A stretch of DNA of 64,000 nucleotides from VFKU01 sp964620045 (GTDB taxonomy: Bacteria; Hydrogenedentota; Hydrogenedentia; Hydrogenedentales; GCA-2746185). The notes under the pieces were generated by a model. The model did not search any database. It was not told where the DNA came from and worked only from the letters and a program-made list of their open reading frames with translations. Where the stretch lies: positions 106,804 through 170,803 of the forward strand of contig CAZUJL010000005.1 in the NCBI GenBank assembly GCA_964620045.1, read 5' to 3'. This document shows positions 1 through 7,981 of the stretch, one piece after another (position 1 is the first letter of the stretch; every line of letters begins with the position of its first letter). Position numbers and translations under genes: made by a program.

Positions 1-1
1 G

Positions 2-1387
2 GCGTTTGGCACCGAACCCGGCCCGCACCACGCCGCGAACGCCGCCATTCATCTGCTCGGCGCGCTGCTGCTGTACTGGGTGCTCGCGCGCATGACGGGC
101 GCGGGCTGGGCGGCGTTGTTCGCGACGCTGCTGTTCGCCGTGCATCCGTTGCGCGCCGAATCCGTGGCTTGGATCGCCGAGCGCAAGGGCGTGCTGGCGG
201 GGTTCTTCGGCATCGTGACCATGTGGGCCTATGCCGCGTATGCGCGTAAGCCGGGCGTACTGCGATATTTGGCCGTCATGCTCGCGTTCTCGCTGAGCCT
301 GATGAGTAAGGCCGCGTTGCTGAGCCTTCCGGTAGCCTTACTTGTGTTCGACTACTGGCCACTCGACCGCATTCCACAAGACCGCGCCACGCGGAGTCGT
401 ACGGCGCTCCGCCTGATCGCCGAGAAAATCCCGCCGCTTCTGCTCGCGGTCGGTGCGGCTGCCATCGCGTTCACCGTCACCCGAAACCAAAACGTCATGC
501 GCAGCAGCGGCGAGGTCTCGCTGCTCGTGCGCGTGGCGAACGCCGTGCGCAACTACTTCCTGTACATCGTCGACTCGATCGTGCCGATGGGATTGTCGCC
601 ACAGTACCCGCATCCCGGCCGCGATGTGTTCCGCCCGGAACTCGCGCTCGCCGCAATCGTGCTGGTCCTGATTACCGCCGCCGCGATTTTCTACCGCAAA
701 CGCGCGCCGTGGCTGTTCGTCGGTTGGTTCTGGTACATCATCACGCTCGCGCCACTCAGCGGCATTATTCAAGTCGCGAACCAGGGCCGCGCCGATCGCT
801 ACACCTACATCCCGCAGATCGGCCTGTGCATCATCGTGGCCTGGGGCCTGCGCGCGCTCGTGTTGCGATACCCGCGCGCATTGAAACCGGCCGCCGGTCT
901 TGCCGCCGCAGTCGTGATCGGACTCGGCGTGGCAGGATTCCGCCAGACAGCGCTCTGGCGCGACGACTACACACTGTTCACGCACGCGGTCGCCGTGGTG
1001 CCCCAAAGCGCCACCGTGCATTACGGCCTCGGCGTGGCCTACATCAAGCGCGGTGACGTGGCCGCCGCCGAGCAATGCTTCCTGCGAGCGATTGAGCGCA
1101 CGCCGACCGTTCCCGAGGCGTACAGCAACCTCGGCGCGATCGAGATGCGCCGCTCCAACTATCCCAAGGCCGCCCAATACTTCACGACCGCCGTGGATCT
1201 TGAGCCGTCCAACCCGGATTTCCTCGTGAACCTCGGCACCGCGCTCATCAACCTCGGCCGCTGGGACGACGCGCGCCGTCTCGCCGACGCCGTCCTAGCC
1301 GCGAACCCGGCCGACATGCGCGCGCAGGCGCTCAAGACGGCGGCCGACGCCGCGCTGCAGCGCAGGCGGGAATTAAGACAACGCTGA
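2..1387 (+). CDS. TMTC-like multi-pass membrane protein with C-terminal TPR repeats (5' partial)
   Basis: The frame is open to the left edge of the window, so the N-terminus is missing; an internal GTG at 80 is not the real start. What is visible is a polytopic membrane region with the motif HPLRAESVAWIAERKG, followed after the last membrane segments by about three tetratricopeptide repeats (HYGLGVAYIKRGDVAAAEQC, EAYSNLGAIEMRRSNYPKAA and a third unit). The HPxxxESVAW...R motif resembles the conserved region of eukaryotic TMTC O-mannosyltransferases and of bacterial TPR membrane proteins, so a GT-C-type glycosyltransferase is plausible; that is inference from motif and architecture. It stands alone and is followed by a tRNA gene. 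Confidence 0.75.
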   Translation, partial: AFGTEPGPHHAANAAIHLLGALLLYWVLARMTGAGWAALFATLLFAVHPLRAESVAWIAERKGVLAGFFGIVTMWAYAAYARKPGVLRYLAVMLAFSLSLMSKAALLSLPVALLVFDYWPLDRIPQDRATRSRTALRLIAEKIPPLLLAVGAAAIAFTVTRNQNVMRSSGEVSLLVRVANAVRNYFLYIVDSIVPMGLSPQYPHPGRDVFRPELALAAIVLVLITAAAIFYRKRAPWLFVGWFWYIITLAPLSGIIQVANQGRADRYTYIPQIGLCIIVAWGLRALVLRYPRALKPAAGLAAAVVIGLGVAGFRQTALWRDDYTLFTHAVAVVPQSATVHYGLGVAYIKRGDVAAAEQCFLRAIERTPTVPEAYSNLGAIEMRRSNYPKAAQYFTTAVDLEPSNPDFLVNLGTALINLGRWDDARRLADAVLAANPADMRAQALKTAADAALQRRRELRQR

Positions 1388-1501
1388 CAGCGTGTTACAT
1401 GGGCACGGTTACCGCGTTGAAGAGGCCCGCATCCCTATGCTAAATTGGCGCTTCGTCCAAATTTCCCCTAAGTCCTTGTCATACCGTCGTTTTCGGCATG
1501 C

Positions 1502-1586
1502 GGGCGAGTGGCGGAACTGGCAGACGCGCTGGACTTAGGATCCAGTACCGAAAGGTGTGCGGGTTCGACTCCCGCCTCGCCCACCA
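1502..1586 (+). tRNA. tRNA-Leu (anticodon UAG)
   Basis: A full class II cloverleaf can be drawn. The acceptor arm GGGCGAG pairs with CTCGCCC, the anticodon stem CTGGA/TCCAG encloses the loop CTTAGGA (anticodon TAG, reads CUA), a long variable arm follows, and the T arm is GCGGG-TTCGACT-CCCGC. The CCA end is encoded. It lies 41 nt upstream of tig on the same strand. Confidence 0.96.
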
Positions 1587-1627
1587 CATAAATCCGGGGC
1601 CCGGCCCCAAACTTAGAGAGAAGGACC

Positions 1628-3166
1628 ATGGCGAAGAAGCAAAAAGGCGTAGTTTCGACCGAGCACGACCACGAGCGCGATGCGGAGCATTCCGAGCAGG
1701 CGCATGACCATACGCATGATCACGACCACGATCATGGCCATGATCACGGTCACGAGCATCATCACCATGATCATGATCACGACCACTTCGAATTCGTCGA
1801 AGCGCCCAAGTTCAAGATCGACTACAAGGGCGAGTGCCAGTACGAAGTGAAGGTCGTCGTTCCGATCGCGAACGAGTCCAAGCAGTCGGAAGAGATGTAC
1901 ACCGAACTGCAGGAAGAGGCCGAACTGCCGGGCTTCCGCCGTGGCCGCGCGCCCGTCGCGTTGTTGCAGAAGAAATTCGGCAAGGCCGTGAAGGGCCAGG
2001 TCGCCGCGAAGCTCGTGGGCGCCGCCTTTGAAAAGCTCGTGAAGGACGAAAAACTCAAGCCGATGGGCCACCCGGACATCGAAGGCTTGGAGAACGAAAA
2101 AGAGCGCCCGGCCGACAAGCCGCTGGAATTCACGCTGAAGTTCGACGTCGCTCCGCGCGTGGAATTGGGCAAGTATCGCGGCATCGACGTAGAGCGCCCC
2201 GTGGTGAAGGTCGACGATAAAGACGTGAAGGAGTCGATCGAAGAACTACGCGATCGCCACTCGACCTACGAAGCCCTGAAGACCGGCAAGGCAAAAAAAG
2301 GCGATCAGGTCATCATCGATTTCAAAGGCACCATTGACGGCGAGGCCTTCAATGGCGGCTCGGCCGAAAACTACCCGTACATCCTCGGCTCCAAGCGCTT
2401 CTTCCCGGAATTTGAGAAGGCGCTGGCCGGTGCCGAAGCCGGCGCGGATCTTGAAGCCAAGGTGGCGTTCCCCGATGACTATTTCGCGAAGGAACTCCAA
2501 GGCAAAAAGGCCGACTTCACCATCAAGGTGAACGAGATTAAGCGCAAGAAAAAGCCGAAGGTCGACGAAGACTTCGCCAAGGAAGCCGGCTTTGAGAGCG
2601 TGGCCGACATGGAAGCCAAGGCGCGAGAAGCCCTCGAAGCGCACAGCAAGGAGCGCTCGAAGTCCATCGCCGAATCGCGCGGGCTGGAAGCTGTTGTGGA
2701 GGCCAGCAAGTTCGAGATTTCGCCGAAGCTCGTGGATTCCGTCGCGCGCCAGCACCTCGAGCAGAGCCTCCAGCGCCTGATCCAGCAGGGCCTGCCGCGC
2801 GAGGAGTTTCAGGAAAAGATGACGGCGCTCGAGACGGAATCGAAAGAATCCGCCGTGCGTTCCATTAAGAGCATGGTCGTGTTGAACGAAATCGGCGAGG
2901 CCGAAGGCGTCGACGTGACCGATGCGGACTTCGAAAAAGAGGCCCAAACCATCTCGAAATCCATGGGGGCGGATGCGGAGATGGTGGCCCAGTACCTCAA
3001 GAGCGGGGAACAGCGCAGCACCTACGTGGACCGGATTTACCGCGGGAAGGCGCTCGCCGTTATAATGGACAACGCCAAGATCACTGACAAGGAACTCACA
3101 CGGGACGAGCTCGATAAAGAGGCGGGCGCCGAGGAGTCCGAGGGGGACGACGACAATGACGATTGA
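1628..3166 (+). CDS. tig: Trigger factor with histidine-rich N-terminal extension
   Basis: Ribosome-associated peptidyl-prolyl isomerase and chaperone that meets nascent chains at the exit tunnel. The ribosome-binding signature GFRRGRAP is present near residue 100, followed by an FKBP-type PPIase domain (GDQVIIDFKGTIDGEAF) and the long helical C-terminal substrate-binding domain. At 512 residues it is longer than the usual 430-450. The excess is an N-terminal extension of about 60 residues in which 19 of the residues from 13 to 53 are histidine, alternating with Asp, Glu or Gly; the conserved family N-terminus begins only near FKIDYKG. A good ribosome binding site (AGAGAGAAGGA) precedes the ATG, so the extension appears to be translated. 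The C-terminus is acidic. It overlaps clpP by 11 nt, implying translational coupling. Confidence 0.97.
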   Translation: MAKKQKGVVSTEHDHERDAEHSEQAHDHTHDHDHDHGHDHGHEHHHHDHDHDHFEFVEAPKFKIDYKGECQYEVKVVVPIANESKQSEEMYTELQEEAELPGFRRGRAPVALLQKKFGKAVKGQVAAKLVGAAFEKLVKDEKLKPMGHPDIEGLENEKERPADKPLEFTLKFDVAPRVELGKYRGIDVERPVVKVDDKDVKESIEELRDRHSTYEALKTGKAKKGDQVIIDFKGTIDGEAFNGGSAENYPYILGSKRFFPEFEKALAGAEAGADLEAKVAFPDDYFAKELQGKKADFTIKVNEIKRKKKPKVDEDFAKEAGFESVADMEAKAREALEAHSKERSKSIAESRGLEAVVEASKFEISPKLVDSVARQHLEQSLQRLIQQGLPREEFQEKMTALETESKESAVRSIKSMVVLNEIGEAEGVDVTDADFEKEAQTISKSMGADAEMVAQYLKSGEQRSTYVDRIYRGKALAVIMDNAKITDKELTRDELDKEAGAEESEGDDDNDD

Positions 3167-3761
3167 TCCGCGGATGGTGACGATTTACGAGCAGACGTCG
3201 CGCGGCGAACGGCCGTACGACATTTACAGCAAGCTGCTGGCGGACCGGATTATTTTCCTCGGGATGCCGATCGATGATTACGTCGCGAACTACATCATCG
3301 CGCAGTTGCTGTTCCTCGAGGCCGAAGATCCCGACAAGGACATTAGCCTTTACATCAACTCGCCGGGCGGCAGCGTGACGGCGGGTCTCGCGATTTACGA
3401 CACGATGCAGTACATCAACCCGGACATCAGCACGATCTGTCTCGGCATGGCGGCCAGCATGGGCGCGGTGCTGATGGCGGCGGGCACGCCGGGCAAGCGC
3501 TACGGCCTGCAGTACTCCCGATTCCTGATCCATCAGGTGATGGGCGGCACGCGCGGCCAGGCGAGCGACATCGAAATCCAGGCGAACGAAATCGTCCGCA
3601 TCGGCGACATGCTCGACGAGATTCTCGCCAAGCACACAGGTCAGACGAAGGACAAGATTAAGGCCGACAGCGACCGTGATTACTTCATGGGCGCGCAGGA
3701 AGCCAAGAGCTACGGCCTGATCGACGAAGTGCTCAGCCGTCAGCACATGCCGGCGAAGTAA
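3156..3761 (+). CDS. clpP: ATP-dependent Clp protease proteolytic subunit ClpP
   Basis: Serine protease subunit that forms the tetradecameric degradation chamber and works with the ClpX or ClpA unfoldase in the cytosol. The 201-residue length is normal. The catalytic triad is visible: Ser101 in GMAASMGA, His126 in LIHQVMGG (most homologues have HQPLGG or similar) and Asp175 in SDRDYFM. The oligomerisation and substrate-strand motif NSPGGSVTAG is intact. The ATG lies inside the end of tig, giving an 11-nt overlap and probable co-translation. The partner clpX is not adjacent as in most bacteria but 2.8 kb downstream. A strong hairpin terminator follows the stop codon. Confidence 0.97.
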   Translation: MTIDPRMVTIYEQTSRGERPYDIYSKLLADRIIFLGMPIDDYVANYIIAQLLFLEAEDPDKDISLYINSPGGSVTAGLAIYDTMQYINPDISTICLGMAASMGAVLMAAGTPGKRYGLQYSRFLIHQVMGGTRGQASDIEIQANEIVRIGDMLDEILAKHTGQTKDKIKADSDRDYFMGAQEAKSYGLIDEVLSRQHMPAK

Positions 3762-3781
3762 GTTCAGGTTTCAATCAAGTA

Positions 3782-3815
3782 GCAGGGTGGGCCGAGGCCC
3801 ACCCTGCTTTTTTTG
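3782..3815 (+). terminator. Rho-independent terminator after clpP
   Basis: An 11-12 bp GC-rich stem (GCAGGGTGGGCC with its complement) and short loop are followed by a run of seven T. It ends the tig-clpP unit. The convergent cupin gene ends at 3817, so the hairpin may serve both strands. Confidence 0.9.
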
Positions 3816-3816
3816 T

Positions 3817-4257
3817 TTAGTGTTCCGCGTGCCCCGGCGCGACCGTGGACTGCTTGTCCGCATCGATGACCATGATCGCAATCGCGTGCGTCGTGTCCGT
3901 CTTGCTCGGGTTGAGCGTGGTCTTGTGCAGGCTCATCGGGGGTTCGTGTACGACCTCGCCTGCCTTGGCCGTAATTGGCGCGTCTTCATTGACGCCAATC
4001 TGCACCTCGCCCTCAATGACGTACACGAACGTGTCGCCCGGGTGCCGGTGCGCCGGCGAGGTTCCGCCCGGCGGGATGACGAGGTCAGTGATCCGGATTT
4101 CCTTGCCGGCGATGCTTGTGAGCGGTTTGCGGTAGACTTCCTTGGCTTTGAGTATCGATTGGGCCGATACGCCGCTCCAGAAACCAACTGCGGCTGCCAG
4201 AACCACGGCCCCCATTAGCGGGGTCCACATTCGGACGTTTAGTCGATTTAGTTTCAT
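3817..4257 (-). CDS. Exported cupin-domain protein
   Basis: Small beta-barrel protein of 146 residues. An N-terminal hydrophobic segment (about residues 12-32, ending near SGVSAQ) looks like a signal peptide or anchor. The cupin core follows, with the metal-binding motif AHRHPGDTFVYVIEGEVQ and a second histidine in PMSLHKT. Such single-domain cupins bind a metal or a small molecule in the periplasm, and substrate cannot be told from sequence. It is convergent with clpP and lies in the segment that separates clpP from clpX. There is no obvious operon partner. Confidence 0.85.
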   Translation of the reverse strand: MKLNRLNVRMWTPLMGAVVLAAAVGFWSGVSAQSILKAKEVYRKPLTSIAGKEIRITDLVIPPGGTSPAHRHPGDTFVYVIEGEVQIGVNEDAPITAKAGEVVHEPPMSLHKTTLNPSKTDTTHAIAIMVIDADKQSTVAPGHAEH

Positions 4258-4388
4258 GACACTCTCTTCGATTTGGTCTGCATAATAGACGGACTTGTCG
4301 CACTCTTTGTGACAATAGCCTAATTTCTGCCGCAGACAAGATCACGGTGGCTCGGCAGGCTGCGGGACTGCTTCTGTAGCGAGTGAAC

Positions 4389-4540
4389 ATGGCGTTTCGA
4401 ATTCTGCGATTAGGCAGCCCGAGGGTGAACGGGGAAGGTTGACGGTGCGCCGGCCCCCGCGGGGTGTGCCGAAGGCGGAACTTACTAAGCGGTATTTTTA
4501 CGACAACGTATGGCTGCCGATACCATCGCCGCGCGCTGGA
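4389..4540 (+). pseudogene. Degenerate 5' fragment of a DUF488 gene
   Basis: This stretch is a decayed copy of the start of the intact DUF488 gene at 5958. It begins with ATG and reads MAFRILRLGSPRVNGEG, against MAIRIVRLGSLRVKGEG in the intact gene. It then loses about four codons and shifts frame (TGA at 4440), and resumes in another frame as VRRPPRGVPKAELTKRYFYD, against VRRPPRGVPKTEFAKRDFYD. Similarity fades near 4540, inside the 3' end of the antisense NHL gene. Frame-broken and truncated, it cannot encode the protein. It indicates a local duplication flanking the NHL gene. Confidence 0.8.
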
Positions 4541-5689
4541 CGGCGAATCCGGCGCCCACAACGAGCAGGAGCGCAGTCACGAGCAGCGCCATCGCGCGCG
4601 CCACGGGCAGAGTCGCCGTTTCACGAAATAACTGGATGCGGAAATTATATAGGTCCGCAACGTAGACGCCGCCGGAGGCGTTCACCGTTATGCCGATAGG
4701 GTCTTTGAATTGACCATTACCAGTCCCGACCGTCCCCCACTTGGTGATAAAGACCCCCGTTGAACTGAACTGCTGGATGCGATGATTGAAGGTGTCCGCG
4801 ACGAAAATATTTCCCGATGCGTCCACTGCGATGCCGAAGGGTGTATTAAATTGGCCGTCACCGGAACCGACGGACCCCCACGTGGTGAGGAAGACCCCCA
4901 TTGAACTGAATTTCTGGATTCGGTGATTAAACGTGTCTGCGACATAGACATCGCCTAAGGTGTCCACTGTGACGCTACGCGGGGAATCGAATTGACCGTC
5001 ACCAGACCCGGACGTTCCCCACTGAGTGAGATAGGTCCCGGAGGAANNNNNNNNNNNNNNNNNNNNNNNNNNNNNNNNNNNNNNNNNNNNNNNNNNNNNN
5101 NNNNNNNNNNNNNNNNNNNNNNNNNNNNNNNNNNNNNNNNNNNNNNTTGACCGTCACCAGACCCGGACGTTCCCCACTGAGTGAGATAGGTCCCGGAGGA
5201 ATTGAACTTCTGAACGCGGTTATTAGCTCCGTCCGTGACGTAGATGTTGTCCGAGGAGTCCACCGCGATGCCGTAGGGGAGATTGAATTGACCGTTACCA
5301 GTTCCGAACGTTCCCCACTGAGTGAGATAGGTCCCGGAGGAACTGAATTTCTGAACGCGGAAATTTTGGTAGTCTACGATGTAGACGTTGTCCGAGGAGT
5401 CCACCGCAACGCCGGAGGGGTAATTGAATTGACCGTTACCAATCCCAGGCGTTCCCCACTTGGTGAGATAAGTCCCCAAAGAACTGAATTTCTGGACGCG
5501 GTTATTACCTGCGTCCGTGACGTAAACGTTGTCCGAGGAGTCCACCGCGACGTCGTAGGGAAAATTGAATTGACCATCACCGCCCCCGACCGTCCCCCAC
5601 TGGGCGAGATAGGTATAGCTTTGGGCGAAGGCTGATGCGGGAAGTACCAGCGCGACGCCTACCGTGAGGACCAACGACTTTCGGATCAT
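4485..5689 (-). CDS. Secreted NHL-repeat beta-propeller protein (spans the assembly gap)
   Basis: One gene split by 100 N. A signal peptide (MIRKSLVLTVGVALVLPASAFAQ) is followed by tandem NHL repeats of 47 residues with motifs such as GTGNGQFNLPYGIAVDSSDNIYVTD and NRVQKFSSSGTYLTQWGT. NHL repeats form beta-propellers used for binding. The C-terminus has a hydrophobic stretch (LPVARAMALLVTALLLVVG) followed by basic residues, which resembles a C-terminal sorting or anchoring tail. The parts on either side of the N run are in different frames only because 100 is an arbitrary gap length; removing the N run plus one 55-nt duplicate restores a single frame of about 349 residues. The last roughly 18 residues are encoded antisense to a DUF488 remnant. 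Confidence 0.85.
5047..5146. other. Assembly gap (100 N), probably an overlap rather than missing sequence
   Basis: Exactly 100 N inside the NHL repeat array. The 55 nt before the gap (4992-5046) are identical to the 55 nt after it (5147-5201). Collapsing the two copies restores both the reading frame and the exact 141-nt repeat period. A true gap of 86 nt (one more repeat) would also fit. Confidence 0.95.
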
Positions 5690-5957
5690 TGGTGTTTACT
5701 CTGATTCTTGCGGTAACTCAGTTGGGCATAGCTGCATACTCTAGAGAGGAAATTACGCAGATGTCAATCAAGAAACGCATCATTTTCACCCGTGACTCAA
5801 TGCTCTTGCGCGCGCGGCTGCGCCCGCGTTTTCTCCGAGCAGCAATGGTTGAGGCTTTTCATATTCGAGATTACTAGAATTCATCGTGACCGGATCACGA
5901 GAACGAAAACCAAGTCGGAAACCGGCACTCCATGAGGTCGTGGGAGGGAAGAGCAAC

Positions 5958-6350
5958 ATGGCAATTCGTATTGTGAGACTGGGCAGCCTGCGGGTGAAAG
6001 GCGAGGGGCTGCGCATCGGCACCGTTCGCCGCCCGCCGCGCGGCGTACCGAAGACGGAATTCGCCAAGCGCGATTTTTACGACGTCTGGCTGCCGGCCCT
6101 GTCGCCCAGTGCCGATCTGGTGGCCGAAGGGCTCTCCGCCGAAGATGCGAAATCCTGGAAAGCCTTTGCGAAGAAGTATCGGGCGGAGATGAATAACGCG
6201 GAGGCCTCGCGAGTACTAGACCTGCTGGCCGCCTTGTCTCATCAGACAGATTTTGCCGTGGGTTGTTACTGTGAGGATGAGGCCCATTGCCACCGTTCGA
6301 TCCTGAGAGAACTGTTGGCAGAACGAAAAGCGGAAATACACGGCCAGTAG
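5958..6350 (+). CDS. DUF488 family protein
   Basis: Cytosolic protein of 130 residues. The family signature CYCEDEAHCHRSILRELL is present near the C-terminus, and the N-terminal RLGS and VRRPPRGVP motifs are typical. The biochemical role of DUF488 is not established; a nucleic-acid-related or thioredoxin-like function has been suggested only by fold and context. I chose the ATG at 5958 (preceded by GGGAAGAG) over an upstream GTG at 5886 because the family starts here and the broken copy at 4389 starts at the equivalent codon. It is a monocistronic gene between the NHL gene and clpX. Confidence 0.8.
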   Translation: MAIRIVRLGSLRVKGEGLRIGTVRRPPRGVPKTEFAKRDFYDVWLPALSPSADLVAEGLSAEDAKSWKAFAKKYRAEMNNAEASRVLDLLAALSHQTDFAVGCYCEDEAHCHRSILRELLAERKAEIHGQ

Positions 6351-6474
6351 CGGGTGTTCGGCGTACACATGTGCAACCCGGACTATCCGGATGGGCATTA
6401 AGTGTTATAGAAACAAGAAATTCTGGTTGACCGGCGTATGACCAGAATGGCAGACTAGAAGGTGATTAGGTGGA

Positions 6475-6503
6475 GCAGAAAGTAGATTGTTGACACTTTC
6501 TGC
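6475..6503. promoter_or_regulatory. Inverted repeat over the clpX promoter (candidate operator)
   Basis: GCAGAAAGT at 6475-6483 is repeated as its reverse complement ACTTTCTGC at 6495-6503, with 11 nt between. It shares bases with the -35 box. A second inverted repeat (TTCTGGT...ACCAGAA, 6421-6447) lies just upstream. A dimeric repressor site is plausible; no regulator is identified. Confidence 0.4.
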
Positions 6504-6518
6504 GTAAAATGTTATATT
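6490..6518 (+). promoter_or_regulatory. Sigma-70-type promoter of clpX
   Basis: A perfect -35 TTGACA (6490-6495), a 17-nt spacer and a -10 TATATT (6513-6518) lie about 32 nt upstream of the clpX ATG. This gives clpX its own promoter, consistent with its separation from clpP. Confidence 0.8.
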
Positions 6519-6549
6519 CCTAACGCCTAGTTGGACGCCGGAGGATTAC

Positions 6550-7824
6550 ATGGCTCCGCATCGCTCGAGAAATGATGTAACTACCTGCTCGTTCTGCGGT
6601 AAGCGGCATGACGAGGTGAACAAACTCATCGCCGGCCCAGACGTGAATATCTGCGACGAGTGTGTCCACCTGTGTAGCGAAATCGTCTCCGAGGACCGCC
6701 AGCGCAAGAACGTGTCGCGCTCGCAGCAGGTCCCGACGCCCGTTGAAGTCAAAGAATTCCTCGATCAGTACGTCGTCGGCCAGGACTACGCCAAGAAGGT
6801 GCTCTCGGTCGCGGTGCACAACCATTACAAGCGCATCGCGTCCGGTGGCGAGATCGACGGCGTCGAAATTCAGAAATCCAACATCCTGCTGATTGGTCCG
6901 TCCGGTTGCGGCAAAACCTTGCTCGCGCAGACGCTGGCCAAGATGCTCGATGTGCCGTTTGCCGTGGTGGATGCCACGACCTTGACCGAAGCCGGCTATG
7001 TCGGCGACGACGTCGAGAACGTGGTTTTGAAACTGCTCCAGGCCGCGGATTTCGATACCGCGCGCACGGAAACCGGCATTGTCTATATCGACGAAATCGA
7101 CAAGATCGCGCGCAAGGGCGATAGCCCGTCCATTACGCGCGACGTTTCCGGCGAAGGCGTGCAGCAGGCGCTGTTGAAGCTCCTGGAAGGCACCGTCGCC
7201 AACGTCCCGCCGCAGGGCGGCCGCAAGCACCCGCAGCAGGAATGCGTACAGGTCGATACGACCAACATCCTGTTCATCTGCGGTGGCGCGTTCAACGGTC
7301 TGGACAAGATCGTCGAAAAGCGCGTCGGCAAGAACGTGATTGGTTTCAACGCGAACATGCGCTCCAAGAAAGACCGGAGCGTTGGCCAGTTGTTGCAGTT
7401 GGTGCAGCCGGAAGACCTGATCCAGTTCGGCTTGATTCCCGAATTCATCGGTCGTCTGCCGGTCGCGGCTTCGCTGAACGAGCTCTCGCATGAAGATCTT
7501 GTGCGCGTGCTGGTCGAGCCGCGCAACGCCATCATCAAGCAATACGAGAAGCTGTTCGACCTCGAGAAGGTAAAGCTGAGCTTCCCGGACGAGACCATCC
7601 AGGCGATCGCCGCCGTGGCCCTCGAAAAGGAAACCGGCGCGCGCGGTCTCCGCGCGATTCTCGAAGAGTCGATGATCAACATTATGTTCGAGATTCCGTC
7701 GAAGCAGGGTGTCGCCGAGTGCGTGATTACGCCCGGCGTGATTCGCTCGAAGGAAGACCCGCTGCTCGTGTACGACACCGAAGCGGCGAGCAACCGCGGG
7801 CCGAACAAGTCACAGTCGGCCTGA
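6550..7824 (+). CDS. clpX: ATP-dependent Clp protease ATPase subunit ClpX
   Basis: AAA+ unfoldase that recognises, unfolds and threads substrates into ClpP. An N-terminal zinc-binding domain is present with Cys13, Cys16, Cys35 and Cys38 (CSFCGK and CDECVHLC). Walker A GPSGCGKT lies at residues 116-123, Walker B with Asp181-Glu182 in VYIDEIDK, then the sensor and arginine-finger region (ETGARGLRAI). The 424-residue length matches the family. It has its own promoter and terminator, so it is expressed separately from clpP. A short purine-rich stretch (GGAGGA) serves as the ribosome binding site. Confidence 0.98.
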   Translation: MAPHRSRNDVTTCSFCGKRHDEVNKLIAGPDVNICDECVHLCSEIVSEDRQRKNVSRSQQVPTPVEVKEFLDQYVVGQDYAKKVLSVAVHNHYKRIASGGEIDGVEIQKSNILLIGPSGCGKTLLAQTLAKMLDVPFAVVDATTLTEAGYVGDDVENVVLKLLQAADFDTARTETGIVYIDEIDKIARKGDSPSITRDVSGEGVQQALLKLLEGTVANVPPQGGRKHPQQECVQVDTTNILFICGGAFNGLDKIVEKRVGKNVIGFNANMRSKKDRSVGQLLQLVQPEDLIQFGLIPEFIGRLPVAASLNELSHEDLVRVLVEPRNAIIKQYEKLFDLEKVKLSFPDETIQAIAAVALEKETGARGLRAILEESMINIMFEIPSKQGVAECVITPGVIRSKEDPLLVYDTEAASNRGPNKSQSA

Positions 7825-7868
7825 GGTAATCATCGGAAGCCTGCGTCCCTGGTGGACGCTGAAAAGAG

Positions 7869-7901
7869 CCCGGCGCTCCGGCGCCGGGTTTGCGTTTTTT
7901 A
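7869..7901 (+). terminator. Rho-independent terminator after clpX
   Basis: An 8-bp stem CCCGGCGC/GCGCCGGG with loop TCCG is followed by TTTGCGTTTTTT. It separates clpX from lon. Confidence 0.9.
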
Positions 7902-7981
7902 GGCCAGTCCAAAACCCTGAAATTCTTGTCCAATCAGCGTTCCATTTGCGACACTAAGCCCTTCCCCGAGACCCTGCGTGC

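Noticed and set aside
5689..5877. 62-codon frame between the NHL and DUF488 genes
   Set aside because: No family, no ribosome binding site, and it overlaps the likely promoter region of the NHL gene.
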